DNA of 64,000 nucleotides from NCBI RefSeq assembly GCF_015751895.1, contig NZ_JADOTZ010000001.1, forward strand, positions 2,542,001-2,606,000, given 5' to 3'. The translations under genes were made by a program, and so were the position numbers. Within the stretch, counting starts at the first letter, position 1. Each line of letters begins with the position of its first letter. The DNA is from Zhihengliuella flava (GTDB lineage: Bacteria; Actinomycetota; Actinomycetes; Actinomycetales; Micrococcaceae). Positions 1 through 8,790 of this stretch are shown here, piece after piece. The notes beneath the pieces were generated by a model that searched no databases, was not told the origin of the DNA, and worked only from the letters and a program-made list of their open reading frames with translations.

Positions 1-534
1 ATAGCCGCTCTGCTCGACCAGGTTGATTCCCGGGTGCAGTTCCTTGACCTTGGTCGCCGAGGTCGAGCCGGTGACCGAGCAGAGGTTCTTGCCCTCCAGG
101 TCCTCCGGGCCCGCGATCTCCGACTCGTCCTCACGGACCAGCAGGTCCTGCCCGGCGTGGAAGTACGGGCCAGCGAAGGCCACGCGCTCCTTGCGCTCGT
201 CGGTGATGGAGTAGGTCGCGAAGATCATGTCGACGCCGTTGGTTTCGAGCAACGTCTCGCGGTTGGCGGACGGGGCCGAAACCCATTCGATCTGGTCTTC
301 GGAGTAGCCGAGCTCGTTGGCGACGTACTTGGCGACGTCGACGTCGAAGCCGGTGTACGTGTCGCCTTCCTGGAAGCCCAGGCCCGGCTGATCGAACTTG
401 ATGCCGATGCGGACGCTCTCGCCGCCCTCGGAGCCTTCGCCCCCCGTGCCGCCTTCGTCCGAGCCGCCACAGGCGGACAGGGTCAGAGCGGCGACCGCGG
501 CCATCGAGGCCATCGCAATGCGGTTCTTACGCAT
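1..534 (-). CDS. Amino-acid ABC transporter substrate-binding lipoprotein (glutamate type), 3' end outside window
   Basis: This is the N-terminal 178 codons of a solute-binding protein of the polar amino-acid (SBP_bac_3) family; the C-terminus lies beyond the left edge. The start ATG at 534 has a good ribosome site, AAGGAG, 5 bases upstream. Residues 1-22 form a lipoprotein signal ending in LSAC with Cys22 as the lipidated residue, followed by a Gly/Ser/Glu linker. The mature part shows the family features YTGFDVDVAKYVA and FAGPYFHAGQDLL. It lies 39 bases downstream of the ATPase gene on the same strand, so the permeases probably follow off the window. It would capture glutamate or a similar amino acid outside the membrane; exact substrate is an inference. 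Confidence 0.9.
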   Translation of the reverse strand, partial: MRKNRIAMASMAAVAALTLSACGGSDEGGTGGEGSEGGESVRIGIKFDQPGLGFQEGDTYTGFDVDVAKYVANELGYSEDQIEWVSAPSANRETLLETNGVDMIFATYSITDERKERVAFAGPYFHAGQDLLVREDESEIAGPEDLEGKNLCSVTGSTSATKVKELHPGINLVEQSGY

Positions 535-573
535 GTTTTCTCCTTGTCAATGGTGCCCCCGGCGGGGCCGGGT

Positions 574-1347
<774 letters not shown>

Positions 1348-1452
1348 GTCCATGACCTTACTTGATGTTGCCCCCGCCACAAGGGCTGATGATTCAGAAC
1401 ACGCAGAAATTTACTGGTTTGCAATGCAGGGCGATCAGTGCCGCGCGGGGCA

Positions 1453-1458
1453 TAGGGT
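1453..1458 (+). promoter_or_regulatory. -10 element of a leaderless promoter for the LOG-type gene
   Basis: TAGGGT lies exactly 6 bases before the ATG at 1465, placing the transcription start on or next to the A of the start codon. No convincing -35 element is visible, and there is no ribosome site. Confidence 0.55.
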
Positions 1459-1464
1459 GGGCGT

Positions 1465-2241
1465 ATGGGAAACCACCACATCTCCGCGAAGAACTTCGAT
1501 GATCTACCGGACCCTGCACGCCGCAGGGGGTCCGTCACGTTGCGGCGCAAGCAGGCGGAGATTCGACAGGCCGACCAGTTCCTTTTCGAGGCGCCGCGGG
1601 ACTCCTCCTTTGTGCACTCGGATCCGTGGCGGGTCTTGAGGATTCAGAGCGAATTTGTGGAGGGCTTCGGTACGTTGGCCGAGCTCGGACCGACCATCTC
1701 CGTCTTTGGCTCGGCGCGCACGCACCGCGGATCGGTGGAGTACGCCCAGGCCGAGGCGATCGGTCGGCTCCTCGTCGACGCAGGCTACGCGGTGATGACC
1801 GGCGGCGGGCCGGGGACCATGGAGGCCGCCAACAAGGGAGCCGTCGAAGCCGGTGGGACCTCCGTCGGTCTCGGCATTGAGCTCCCCTTTGAAACCGGCC
1901 TGAATGAATGGGTAGATCTCGGCATCAATTTTCGGTACTTCTTTGCCCGCAAAACCATGTTCATGAAGTATTCCCAAGGTTTCATCGTCCTGCCGGGTGG
2001 ATTCGGAACCTTGGACGAGCTTTTTGAGGCCCTTACGCTCGTCCAGACGGAGAAGGTGACGCACTTTCCGATTGTTTTATTCGGTTCCGCGTTCTGGGGT
2101 CCCTTGGTCGATTGGATGCGCCAGACGCTCGTCGAGCGCGGCACCGTCTCCGGGTCCGATCTTGACCTCTTCCACCTGACTGACGACCCGGACGACGCCG
2201 TCGCGTTCGCGACGACCTACCGGCCCGACGCTGCGGAGTAA
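1465..2241 (+). CDS. LOG family (TIGR00730) cytokinin-type nucleotide phosphoribohydrolase
   Basis: A 258-residue Rossmann-fold protein of the LOG/lysine-decarboxylase-like family, which releases adenine-type bases from nucleoside 5'-monophosphates. The family signature is intact: GGGPGTMEAANKGA from residue 113 and PGGFGTLDE at 177-185. The N-terminal 60 residues before the fold resemble the longer actinobacterial form. The start at ATG 1465 is supported by a -10 hexamer 6 bases upstream. It is followed after 4 bases by a small membrane protein gene, so the two are probably one transcript. The physiological substrate in bacteria is uncertain. Confidence 0.92.
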   Translation: MGNHHISAKNFDDLPDPARRRGSVTLRRKQAEIRQADQFLFEAPRDSSFVHSDPWRVLRIQSEFVEGFGTLAELGPTISVFGSARTHRGSVEYAQAEAIGRLLVDAGYAVMTGGGPGTMEAANKGAVEAGGTSVGLGIELPFETGLNEWVDLGINFRYFFARKTMFMKYSQGFIVLPGGFGTLDELFEALTLVQTEKVTHFPIVLFGSAFWGPLVDWMRQTLVERGTVSGSDLDLFHLTDDPDDAVAFATTYRPDAAE

Positions 2242-2245
2242 TCGC

Positions 2246-2548
2246 ATGGAATATGTTCTGCTTCTACTGGCCCTGGGGGTGTTGGGCGTGACGGCCCTCG
2301 CTGTGATCGGGCGCCGCACCTCCGGGCCCCGGGGGCTGGGCCCGGCCACGACGTCGCTGCCTCCCGTGGTGCTGCCGGAATCCCCGCGGGAGGCGGACAT
2401 TTCCGCGGTCCGATTCTCTGTGGCCCTGCGCGGATACCGCTGCGACCAAGTGGATGAGACACTGGATCATTTGGCGCAGGAGATCGAGCGATTGAATCAC
2501 GAGCTCGAGGCCGCACGACGTCAGCCCCACGGGACAACCAAGCAGTGA
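2246..2548 (+). CDS. Small membrane protein with DivIVA-like domain
   Basis: A 100-residue protein with an N-terminal membrane helix (residues about 3-20, MEYVLLLLALGVLGVTALAV), a Pro/Gly linker, and a DivIVA-type helix-coil segment from about residue 52 (FSVALRGYRCDQVDETLDHL) leading into a coiled coil. DivIVA-domain proteins sense membrane curvature or scaffold polar growth and division proteins. It starts 4 bases after the LOG stop codon, suggesting translational coupling. No enzymatic residues are seen, and the specific role is unknown. Confidence 0.82.
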   Translation: MEYVLLLLALGVLGVTALAVIGRRTSGPRGLGPATTSLPPVVLPESPREADISAVRFSVALRGYRCDQVDETLDHLAQEIERLNHELEAARRQPHGTTKQ

Positions 2549-2608
2549 ACTGGGCCGAAACGAGCCACGCGTGTCGGGTTGTGATTAGCGCCACGGGCGT
2601 TTGTTAGG

Positions 2609-2614
2609 GATAAT
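2609..2614 (+). promoter_or_regulatory. Possible -10 element upstream of the DUF3117 gene
   Basis: GATAAT in an AT-rich pocket, about 115 bases before the DUF3117 ATG. If used, the mRNA has a roughly 110-base leader. The -35 region is not recognisable, so this is tentative. Confidence 0.3.
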
Positions 2615-2728
2615 GAGAAAGGCAGGCTGAAAGTCGATTGCCCACATCAGACGGGGCCTTTCGGCGACGGCCGCACCGCGTGGCGGGGCCGCAGGGGTTC
2701 CGTCTGTCGAGGAAGGAAATCAGCACCA

Positions 2729-2896
2729 ATGGCTGCTATGAAACCGCGTACGGGCGACGGACCCATGGAAGTAACGCAGGAGGGCCGGAGCCTGATCATG
2801 CGGGTGCCGATCGATGGCGGCGGCCGCCTGGTGGTCGAGCTCAACGCTGACGAGGCGGCAGAGCTCAAGGCGTGCCTGGTTGACGTGACCGCCTAG
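2729..2896 (+). CDS. DUF3117 small protein
   Basis: A 55-residue protein that I recognise as the actinobacterial DUF3117 family from its beginning MAAMKPRTGDGPMEVT and the core MRVPIDGGGRLVVELNADEA. The start ATG at 2729 is preceded by GGAAGG about 10 bases upstream. The mycobacterial relative sits in a comparable position close to sigE; its biochemical role is not settled. The gene is monocistronic, ends just before a 15-bp hairpin terminator, and has a long, GC-rich and possibly structured leader. Confidence 0.93.
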   Translation: MAAMKPRTGDGPMEVTQEGRSLIMRVPIDGGGRLVVELNADEAAELKACLVDVTA

Positions 2897-2906
2897 CTTT
2901 GATTCG

Positions 2907-2940
2907 AGCGTGGCCGGGCGGGATTCCGCCCGGCCACGCT
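2907..2940. terminator. Bidirectional hairpin between DUF3117 and the O-methyltransferase
   Basis: Perfect 15-bp stem (arms 2907-2921 and 2926-2940) with a GATT loop, located between convergent genes. No U-tract follows, as is usual in this genome. Confidence 0.8.
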
Positions 2941-2969
2941 GCGTGTGTGGGCGCGGCGCGCGGCGGAGC

Positions 2970-3602
2970 CTACCGTTTGACGGCGAGGAACAGCCCGGGG
3001 CCGGTGGGAACCAATGCGGAGACGACGTCGTCGTGTTCCCGGAGGAGGCGCCCCGCCTGCCGCGCCGCCACGGTCGAGGGCTGGCGCACGGCCGGCAGTG
3101 GCACCCTGTCCGCGTCGAGGGCGTCGTGGAGCACCAGCATCCCACCTCCGCGCAGCAGTCGGATGGCGTGCTCGACGTAGTCCACGACCGACGCCTGATC
3201 TGCATCAATCAAGACAAAGTCGTAGGCGCCGCTGGTCAAACGTGGCAGCACGTCGCGGGCCCGTCCGGCGATGGTGCGGGTGCGGGAGGCCGGGATCCCC
3301 GCCTCGGCGTAAGCCTGGCGGGCGGCGGACAGGTGATCGACGTCGATATCGATGCTGGTGAAGACGGTCTGCGCGGAGAATCCCCGCAACAGGCTGACGC
3401 CGGAAACGCCGACTCCAGCTCCGATCTCCACGGCGGTCCGCGCCGAAGAATGGGCCGCCAACACCGTCAAGAGGGCCGCTGTCCCCGTGCCGACCGGGGT
3501 GACGCCGAGCTCGTACCCGCGCTCGCGGGCACGCGCGAGCACCTCATCCTCCTGGGGCAGGGCCTCGGCGTAGGACCAGCTGCTGTGCTTGTCGGTGCTC
3601 AT
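2970..3602 (-). CDS. O-methyltransferase (class I, SAM-dependent)
   Basis: A 210-residue SAM-dependent methyltransferase of the O-methyltransferase family. The SAM-binding motif VEIGAGVGVSGVSLL lies near residue 64, followed by an acidic ribose-binding strand (SIDIDVDHL) and motif FVLIDADQASVVDYVE. The start ATG at 3602 fits the conserved N-terminus, with GAAGGA 14 bases upstream; a longer in-frame reading to 3647 would overlap the likely promoter. It is divergent from the sigma factor gene, as in mycobacteria (Rv1220c next to sigE). The substrate is unknown. Confidence 0.88.
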   Translation of the reverse strand: MSTDKHSSWSYAEALPQEDEVLARARERGYELGVTPVGTGTAALLTVLAAHSSARTAVEIGAGVGVSGVSLLRGFSAQTVFTSIDIDVDHLSAARQAYAEAGIPASRTRTIAGRARDVLPRLTSGAYDFVLIDADQASVVDYVEHAIRLLRGGGMLVLHDALDADRVPLPAVRQPSTVAARQAGRLLREHDDVVSALVPTGPGLFLAVKR

Positions 3603-3661
3603 GCTGCTCGGGGGATTCCTTCGGTTGGACGGCTGCGGGGGCCTCACTAGTCTAGCGGGAG

Positions 3662-3691
3662 TTCACTCAGCGGCTTGAGGCGTGCTATACA
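3662..3691 (+). promoter_or_regulatory. Candidate promoter of the ECF sigma gene
   Basis: TTCACT at 3662-3667 and TATACA at 3686-3691 with an 18-base spacer, giving a predicted transcription start near 3698 and a short leader to ATG 3718. This argues against the alternative GTG start at 3682, which lies inside the promoter. Confidence 0.5.
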
Positions 3692-3717
3692 GCGATTTCA
3701 CAGTCTGGACTGCCATC

Positions 3718-4350
3718 ATGGATGACGTGAAACGAGCTACCGTACACCCTGAAACCGCGCCCATGGACCTGACGTCCGTGGACCCCGTGGACTCGGTGCC
3801 AAGCTGGGAAGCCATCGTGGAGGAACACTCCACCAAGGTCTACCGGCTGGCGTACCGCCTGACCGGCAACGCGCCGGACGCGGAGGACCTGACGCAGGAA
3901 ACGTTTGTGCGCGTATTCCGTTCCCTCGATACCTTCAAGCCGGGGACCCTCGGCGGGTGGCTTCACCGCATCACCACCAACTTGTTCTTGGACCAAGCTC
4001 GGCGCAAGTCCCGCATTCGTTTCGATGCGCTGGCTGACGACGCCGAGTCGCGACTGCCGGGACGGGAGCCCGGGCCTGAGCGGACCTTCGAGCACAACAA
4101 TCTGGACATTGACATTCAGGAAGCCCTCGAGACCCTGCCTGCCGACTTCCGCGCCGCCGTCGTCCTGTGTGACCTGGAGGGGCTCTCCTACGAGGAAGTC
4201 TCCGCGGCCCTCGGGGTGAAGCTCGGCACCGTCCGTTCACGGATTCACCGTGGCCGCGCCATGCTGCGCGAACGGCTGGCCCACCGGAACCCGGCTCGCG
4301 TGAAGACTCCCACCATGTCCCTGCCCCGCATCAAGCGGGCGGTGTCCTAG
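3718..4350 (+). CDS. sigE: ECF RNA polymerase sigma factor, SigE type
   Basis: A 210-residue group 4 sigma factor. Region 2 (about residues 28-95: [19 protein letters not shown], then [19 protein letters not shown]) binds the -10 element; region 4 (about 135-190: [19 protein letters not shown] and [19 protein letters not shown]) binds the -35. The start ATG 3718 lies just downstream of a plausible promoter. The anti-sigma gene begins 9 bases after its stop, then tatB, matching the mycobacterial sigE-rseA-(htrA)-tatB locus. It probably directs the response to envelope stress. The assignment to SigE rather than another ECF group rests mainly on gene order. Confidence 0.9.
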   Translation: MDDVKRATVHPETAPMDLTSVDPVDSVPSWEAIVEEHSTKVYRLAYRLTGNAPDAEDLTQETFVRVFRSLDTFKPGTLGGWLHRITTNLFLDQARRKSRIRFDALADDAESRLPGREPGPERTFEHNNLDIDIQEALETLPADFRAAVVLCDLEGLSYEEVSAALGVKLGTVRSRIHRGRAMLRERLAHRNPARVKTPTMSLPRIKRAVS

Positions 4351-4359
4351 GGGCCGCTC

Positions 4360-5313
4360 ATGCATTCGATGCGCCGCTGGATTGACGACTACGTCGTCGG
4401 TGAGCTGCCGGCCAAACGGGCCGAGCGTTTCGAGTCGCACGTTGCTCGGTGCGCGGATTGCCGCGTCCAGTTGGACGACCGGCGCCGCCGGGTGCGCCGC
4501 AATGCTCGCTACACGTCCTCGCTGCCCGTCGTGGTGAACGACGGCGCCGTGAGCCACTCGTCGTATGTTGTGGCGGTGGGGGCCCAGCGGGGATCAACCT
4601 ATCCCGCCGGCCAGCTGGGGCTCGACGATTCGGGGTCCCGGCGTCATCTGCTGCCCCTCGCGGGACTCGTGGGAGTGTTTGCCTTGCTCATCGCGCTGGT
4701 GTGTACGGCATGGTACGCCGGCGGGACCACAACGACGAGCCGCGCCGCGTCCGCGGTGACCGCGCAGTGGGACGAGGATGGCCGCAAGCTCTCGGCGCAA
4801 GACGTGACGGATCTGCGCCGAGCCGGATGGAATCTCCCGGGCCTCGCCGCCCTGGGGTACACGATGAAAGACGCGGTGGGTGCCGTCATTGACGGGTTGC
4901 CCCGCGTGACCGTGTCCTACAACGGTCCTGCTGGCACGATTCTGGTCAGTGAGGCGCGGAAGACGCAGGAAACGCTGGCGGCCAGTGCGCTCTTGGGCGC
5001 CGGCGTAGACCTCGGGACGGGAAGTGAAGAGACGAACGACGCCGCCGAGGCCGAGGAAGGCATCGCGCTGGCGCCCGTCGGCATCATGGCGGCCGGCGTC
5101 GAGTCTGACGTGGAGACGTCTCGGATCGATACGCAGAACGCCGCTTATGCGCTGACCTACCCGTCGGACGACGGCGGCCAAGAGGCCGTCATCAATCGGA
5201 TCGTCCTGACGGAGAATTCGCAGCTGAAACATGCCTCGGGTACGGAGGATTCGCTGCTCTCGCGCATCGGCCGGGGCCTGGGCCGCATGGGGTTGCTGGA
5301 AGTGTCCGAATAA
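4360..5313 (+). CDS. rseA: Membrane anti-sigma factor with ZAS domain (RseA-like)
   Basis: A 317-residue protein whose N-terminus carries the zinc-binding anti-sigma motif His27-x3-Cys31-x2-Cys34. A single membrane helix lies at about 97-121, and residues 122-317 are predicted extracytoplasmic. The ZAS domain should sequester the sigma factor encoded immediately upstream; zinc or redox changes, or proteolysis at the membrane, would release it. Mycobacterial RseA is shorter, so this one has an enlarged outer domain that could be the sensor. An ATG 9 bases further in (4369) is an alternative start. Confidence 0.88.
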   Translation: MHSMRRWIDDYVVGELPAKRAERFESHVARCADCRVQLDDRRRRVRRNARYTSSLPVVVNDGAVSHSSYVVAVGAQRGSTYPAGQLGLDDSGSRRHLLPLAGLVGVFALLIALVCTAWYAGGTTTTSRAASAVTAQWDEDGRKLSAQDVTDLRRAGWNLPGLAALGYTMKDAVGAVIDGLPRVTVSYNGPAGTILVSEARKTQETLAASALLGAGVDLGTGSEETNDAAEAEEGIALAPVGIMAAGVESDVETSRIDTQNAAYALTYPSDDGGQEAVINRIVLTENSQLKHASGTEDSLLSRIGRGLGRMGLLEVSE

Positions 5314-5347
5314 CGTGTTCGACTACGAATCACGCGCCGGAACCGGG

Positions 5348-5353
5348 TAGTCT
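5348..5353 (+). promoter_or_regulatory. -10 element of a leaderless promoter for tatB
   Basis: TAGTCT lies 6 bases before the GTG at 5360. It would give tatB its own leaderless transcript separate from sigE-rseA. Confidence 0.55.
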
Positions 5354-5359
5354 CGAAGC

Positions 5360-5770
5360 GTGTTTGGCATAAATGGCAGCGAGTTCATCATCCTCGCGCT
5401 TCTGGCTGTCCTCATTCTGGGCCCGGACAAGCTCCCGGGGTATGCACAGCAGTTGGCCCAACTGGTCAAGAACGTGCGCCGAATGGCCAACGGTGCCAAA
5501 GAACAGCTCCGCGAGGAAGTCGGCGACGAGATCACGGAGATTGAATGGCGCAAACTGGACCCGCGCCAATACGATCCGCGCCGCATCATCAAGGAAGCCC
5601 TTCTCGACGACTTCGAGGACGCGGCCCGGGCCGCCAAGGAATCGCCCTCCGTGCCGACGGCCCGTAAGTCGATTCCGTCCTCCACGCCGGCTGTGACGCC
5701 CACGCTGCCAGCAGCGGCGCAGCGGCTCGAAGCCGGCGAACGCGCGCCCTTCGACCTCGACGCCACCTAA
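5360..5770 (+). CDS. tatB: Sec-independent protein translocase TatB
   Basis: A 136-residue TatA/B-family protein with a GTG start. It has the short N-terminal membrane helix (IILALLAVLILGPDKLP, about residues 9-25) with the conserved GPDKLP hinge, an amphipathic helix, and a polar, Pro/Ala-rich tail. TatB forms the twin-arginine signal-peptide receptor with TatC in the cytoplasmic membrane. It sits after the sigma/anti-sigma pair; in mycobacteria htrA lies between, but here no protease gene intervenes. TatC is not in the window. Confidence 0.93.
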   Translation: MFGINGSEFIILALLAVLILGPDKLPGYAQQLAQLVKNVRRMANGAKEQLREEVGDEITEIEWRKLDPRQYDPRRIIKEALLDDFEDAARAAKESPSVPTARKSIPSSTPAVTPTLPAAAQRLEAGERAPFDLDAT

Positions 5771-5772
5771 CC

Positions 5773-5786
5773 GGGCGGCGACGCCC
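5773..5786. terminator. Short GC hairpin between tatB and mrp
   Basis: GGGCG and CGCCC arms around a GCGA loop, in the 27-base gap between convergent genes. The stem is only 5 bp, so its role as a terminator is uncertain. Confidence 0.4.
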
Positions 5787-5797
5787 TACGTGGTGGT

Positions 5798-6901
5798 TTA
5801 GGTCGGATTGACGCCGAGGTTCAGGCCGGCCAAACCGCGCGGTCGATGCGTCAGCTGCCGGGCAATGCGCGTGATCTCCTGTGCCGCAGCCGAGCTCTCC
5901 TCGGCGAGCACAAGAGGCTGGCCTGCGTCCCCGCCCGCGCGGAGCCGAGGCTCGAGGGGAATCGAGCCGAGGAGTGGCACGTCCGTTTCGAGGCGAGTGC
6001 TGAGTCGTTGCGTCAAGAGCTCGCCACCGCCGGAACCGAACGGCTCCATGCGCGTGCCATCCGGTAGCTCGAGCCACGACATATTCTCGACGACCCCGAC
6101 GACGCTCTGGCCCGTCGTCGTGGCGATGGCTCCGGCCCGCTCCGCCACCTCTGCGGCAGCCGATTGCGGCGTTGTCACCACCAACAACTCGGAACCGGGA
6201 AGCAGCTGGGAGACGGAGATAGCGATGTCTCCCGTTCCCGGAGGCAGATCCAAGAGCAGCACATCCAGATCGCCGAAGTGCACGTCCGTCAGGAACTGCT
6301 CGAGGGCTCGGTGCAGCATGGGCCCGCGCCACACGACGGGCTGATTCGACTCGACGAACATCCCGATCGAGATGACCTTCACGCCGTACGCCACCGGCGG
6401 CAGGATCATCTCATCCACCCGCGTCGGCGCCTGCGTGATACCCATCAATCCCGGGACGGAAAACCCGTGGACGTCGGCGTCGATGATGCCGACCCGCAGC
6501 CCCTGAGCCGCCATCGAACAGGCAAGATTCGCCGTGAGGCTGGACTTACCGACGCCGCCCTTGCCACTGGCGATCCCGATCACGCGGGTGAGCGAGTTCG
6601 GCTCCATGAAGGGCACCGTCCGCTGCTTCAGGCTGTCCTTGAGCTCCTGGCGCTGCTGCGGTGTCATCACGTCCAGGCTGACCTCGGCGGAATGCACACC
6701 GTCGACCGTCCGGGCGGCCTCGGCGACGTCGGCCTCAATCGTGCCCCGCAGGGGGCATCCCGCAATGGTGAGCAGCACGCTGACGTGGGCCACGCCGTCG
6801 TCATCCACGCGGGCCGATTCAACCATCCCGAGGTCCGTGATCGGGCGGCGCAGCTCGGGGTCCTGGACCCGGGCCAGAGCGTCCCAGAGCGGGTCGCTCA
6901 T
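5798..6901 (-). CDS. mrp: Mrp/ApbC-family iron-sulfur carrier ATPase
   Basis: A 367-residue P-loop ATPase of the Mrp/NBP35 family, which carries Fe-S clusters to apoproteins. The N-terminal MIP18 (DUF59) domain spans about 1-80 and keeps a Cys at 49 (IAGCPLRG). The deviant Walker A KGGVGKSS lies at 114-121, followed by IDADVHGFS and LLDLPPGTGD. The CxxC cluster-bridging motif common near the C-terminus of many Mrp proteins is absent (the region reads ENMSWLELPDG), so cluster binding may differ. Its start overlaps the DUF1003 stop by ATGA, implying translational coupling. Confidence 0.92.
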   Translation of the reverse strand: MSDPLWDALARVQDPELRRPITDLGMVESARVDDDGVAHVSVLLTIAGCPLRGTIEADVAEAARTVDGVHSAEVSLDVMTPQQRQELKDSLKQRTVPFMEPNSLTRVIGIASGKGGVGKSSLTANLACSMAAQGLRVGIIDADVHGFSVPGLMGITQAPTRVDEMILPPVAYGVKVISIGMFVESNQPVVWRGPMLHRALEQFLTDVHFGDLDVLLLDLPPGTGDIAISVSQLLPGSELLVVTTPQSAAAEVAERAGAIATTTGQSVVGVVENMSWLELPDGTRMEPFGSGGGELLTQRLSTRLETDVPLLGSIPLEPRLRAGGDAGQPLVLAEESSAAAQEITRIARQLTHRPRGLAGLNLGVNPT

Positions 6902-7509
6902 GGGCGCTCCGCCCGCTCGTCAGTCACCGTGGGGATCTGGGTCGTGGCCTCGGAGAGGGACATTTTCTTCTTCTTCGCGCCCGTGCGGCGCAGGCGAATC
7001 TCCTCACCCTCGTGCGATTCGATCATCTCCTCCAGCACGCTCCGGAGCTCGGAGCGGACGAAGTCGCGAGTGGCGACGTCCCGCAGCGCGATGCGCAGGG
7101 ACGCCAGCTCGCGGGTCAGGTATTCGGTGTCGTGCAGATTCCGTTCGGCCCGCTTCCGGTCTTCCGTGAGGGAGACCTTGTCCCGGTCGTCTTGGCGGTT
7201 TTGGGCGAGCAGCAGCAAGGGTGCGGCGTAGGACGCTTGCAGGGACAGCATGAGCGTGAGTGCCGTAAACCCTAGGGCTGCCGAATCGAACCGCCACGCC
7301 TCCGGCGCCACCGTATTCCATACCACCCAGAGCCCACAGAAGATGGTCATGTAGAGCAGGAACTGCGGCGTGCCCATGAATCGGGCGAAGCCCTCGGTGG
7401 CGCGGCCGAAGGCGTCTGGGTCGGGGCGCGTTCGCGGGAACAACCTGGCGCGCGCAGCCATCGGGGTGTCGAGGGCGCGGGAGAGTCGTGATTTTTCGGC
7501 CATACTCAC
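6898..7509 (-). CDS. DUF1003 membrane protein
   Basis: A 203-residue protein with two adjacent membrane helices (about residues 48-66 and 79-102, FLLYMTIFCGLWVVWN and LGFTALTLMLSLQASYAAPL), then the DUF1003 signature LLAQNRQDDRDKVSLTEDR, then a charged cytoplasmic coiled coil. Function is not known. It overlaps both neighbours by ATGA junctions (PRC/MgtE_N protein upstream, Mrp downstream), so the three proteins are made from one transcript and may work together. The initiator could also be the ATG two codons later. Confidence 0.87.
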   Translation of the reverse strand: MSMAEKSRLSRALDTPMAARARLFPRTRPDPDAFGRATEGFARFMGTPQFLLYMTIFCGLWVVWNTVAPEAWRFDSAALGFTALTLMLSLQASYAAPLLLLAQNRQDDRDKVSLTEDRKRAERNLHDTEYLTRELASLRIALRDVATRDFVRSELRSVLEEMIESHEGEEIRLRRTGAKKKKMSLSEATTQIPTVTDERAERP

Positions 7510-8783
7510 ACCGCCTGTGCTTCGTCGTCGTCTTGGGTCCGCCAGTCATCCGGCAGGAGGTGGTCGAGCACGTCATCGACGGTGACGGCACCCACCAACC
7601 GGTCCTGGGAATTGACCACCGGAGCGCTGGTGAGATTGTACGTGGCCAAGGTGCGGGCCACCTCGGACGCCGGGGACATATCGTTGAGCGGTTCAAGGTC
7701 CGTGTCGATGATGGTGCCCAGCGATTCCGGGGGAGGAGTGCGCAGGAGCGCCTGCAGGTGCACGACGCCGAGGTACCGGCCCGTCGGGGTCTCGAGTGGC
7801 GGACGGCACACGTAAACGGCGCTGGCCGTCGCCGGGCTGAGCTCTTCCTGGCGCACATAGGCGAGGGCTTCAGCAACCGTCGCCTCGGGCGGCAGGATCA
7901 CCGGCACCGGCGTCATGAGGGAGCCGGCCGTGTTCTCCTCGTACTCCAACAGGCGCCGGACGTCGTCGGCGTCGTCGGGCTCCATCAGCTGCAGCAGGGC
8001 CTCCTGCTGCTCGTCGGTCAGCTCGTTGAGCAAGTCAGCGGCGTCGTCCGGGTCCATTTCCTCGAGGACGACGGCGGCGCGGTCCATGTCCAGCGCGGAC
8101 AGGATCTGGACCTGCTCCTCGTCCGGCAGCTCTTGGAGCACCATGGCTAGGCGATCGTCCTGCAACTCAGTCGCGACTTCGAGGCGGCGTTTGCCGGGCA
8201 TCTCGTGGAGGGCCTCGGCGAAGTCAGCGGGCTTCATTTCCTCGTGAGCGGCCACAAACTGCGTGGCGGCCTGCGGCTCGGTCTCTTCCGGGTGCGTGAT
8301 CTCGTTCCAGTCAACGACGAGGCGCTCACCGCGGCTGAGGCGGCGCAGGGCGCGAAAGCTGCCCGCGGCGTCGCCACGGCGGACAAAGTAGGACGTGACT
8401 AACCAGTCCCCGTTGCGCTCTTGCCGCATGCCAATGTCCTCCACGACGCCGGCGCCGCTACCGTCCGCGAAGACCACGCGCCGATCAAAAAGCTCGCCGA
8501 CGACGAGGCGCTCCGCGCCGCGTTGCTGGAAGCGGCGCAGGTTGACCAGGCCGGAACAGATAATTTGCCCTGCCTCGATGGCCTGAACGCGCGTGACAGG
8601 AACGAAGACGCGGCGCTTTCCGGGCACCTCGACCAAGAGGCCCACCACTTGCGCGGCCTTCGCCTTGCCTCGATCGAGGACGACGACGTCGCGCAACCGG
8701 CCGAGGCGGTCACCGAGCGGGTCGAAGACATCAAGGCCGAGCAGGCGGGAGACAAAGACCTTGGAGGAGAGGTTGCTGCTCAT
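7506..8783 (-). CDS. Soluble PRC-barrel / MgtE_N / CBS-domain protein (no transport domain)
   Basis: A 425-residue protein. Two PRC-barrel-like repeats occupy about 1-135 (VFDPLGDRLGRLRDVVVLD; later VEDIGMRQERNGDWLVTSY). An MgtE N-terminal superhelical domain follows (about 165-280, with repeated EMDPDDAADLLNEL-type turns), then two CBS motifs (SLMTPVPVILPPEATVAEAL; TSAPVVNSQDRLVGAVTVDDVL). The five-helix Mg2+ channel domain of true MgtE is missing. By homology the MgtE_N and CBS parts sense Mg2+ or nucleotides. The start ATG 8783 is preferred because TAGCCT lies 7 bases upstream. Confidence 0.88.
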   Translation of the reverse strand: MSSNLSSKVFVSRLLGLDVFDPLGDRLGRLRDVVVLDRGKAKAAQVVGLLVEVPGKRRVFVPVTRVQAIEAGQIICSGLVNLRRFQQRGAERLVVGELFDRRVVFADGSGAGVVEDIGMRQERNGDWLVTSYFVRRGDAAGSFRALRRLSRGERLVVDWNEITHPEETEPQAATQFVAAHEEMKPADFAEALHEMPGKRRLEVATELQDDRLAMVLQELPDEEQVQILSALDMDRAAVVLEEMDPDDAADLLNELTDEQQEALLQLMEPDDADDVRRLLEYEENTAGSLMTPVPVILPPEATVAEALAYVRQEELSPATASAVYVCRPPLETPTGRYLGVVHLQALLRTPPPESLGTIIDTDLEPLNDMSPASEVARTLATYNLTSAPVVNSQDRLVGAVTVDDVLDHLLPDDWRTQDDDEAQAV

Positions 8784-8790
8784 GCTCACT

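Noticed and set aside
3682-3717. Earlier GTG start for sigE
   Set aside because: It lies inside the likely -10 element and has no ribosome site; ATG 3718 fits better.
7506-8783. Magnesium transporter MgtE
   Set aside because: The protein has MgtE_N and CBS domains but no membrane helices, so it cannot be the channel.
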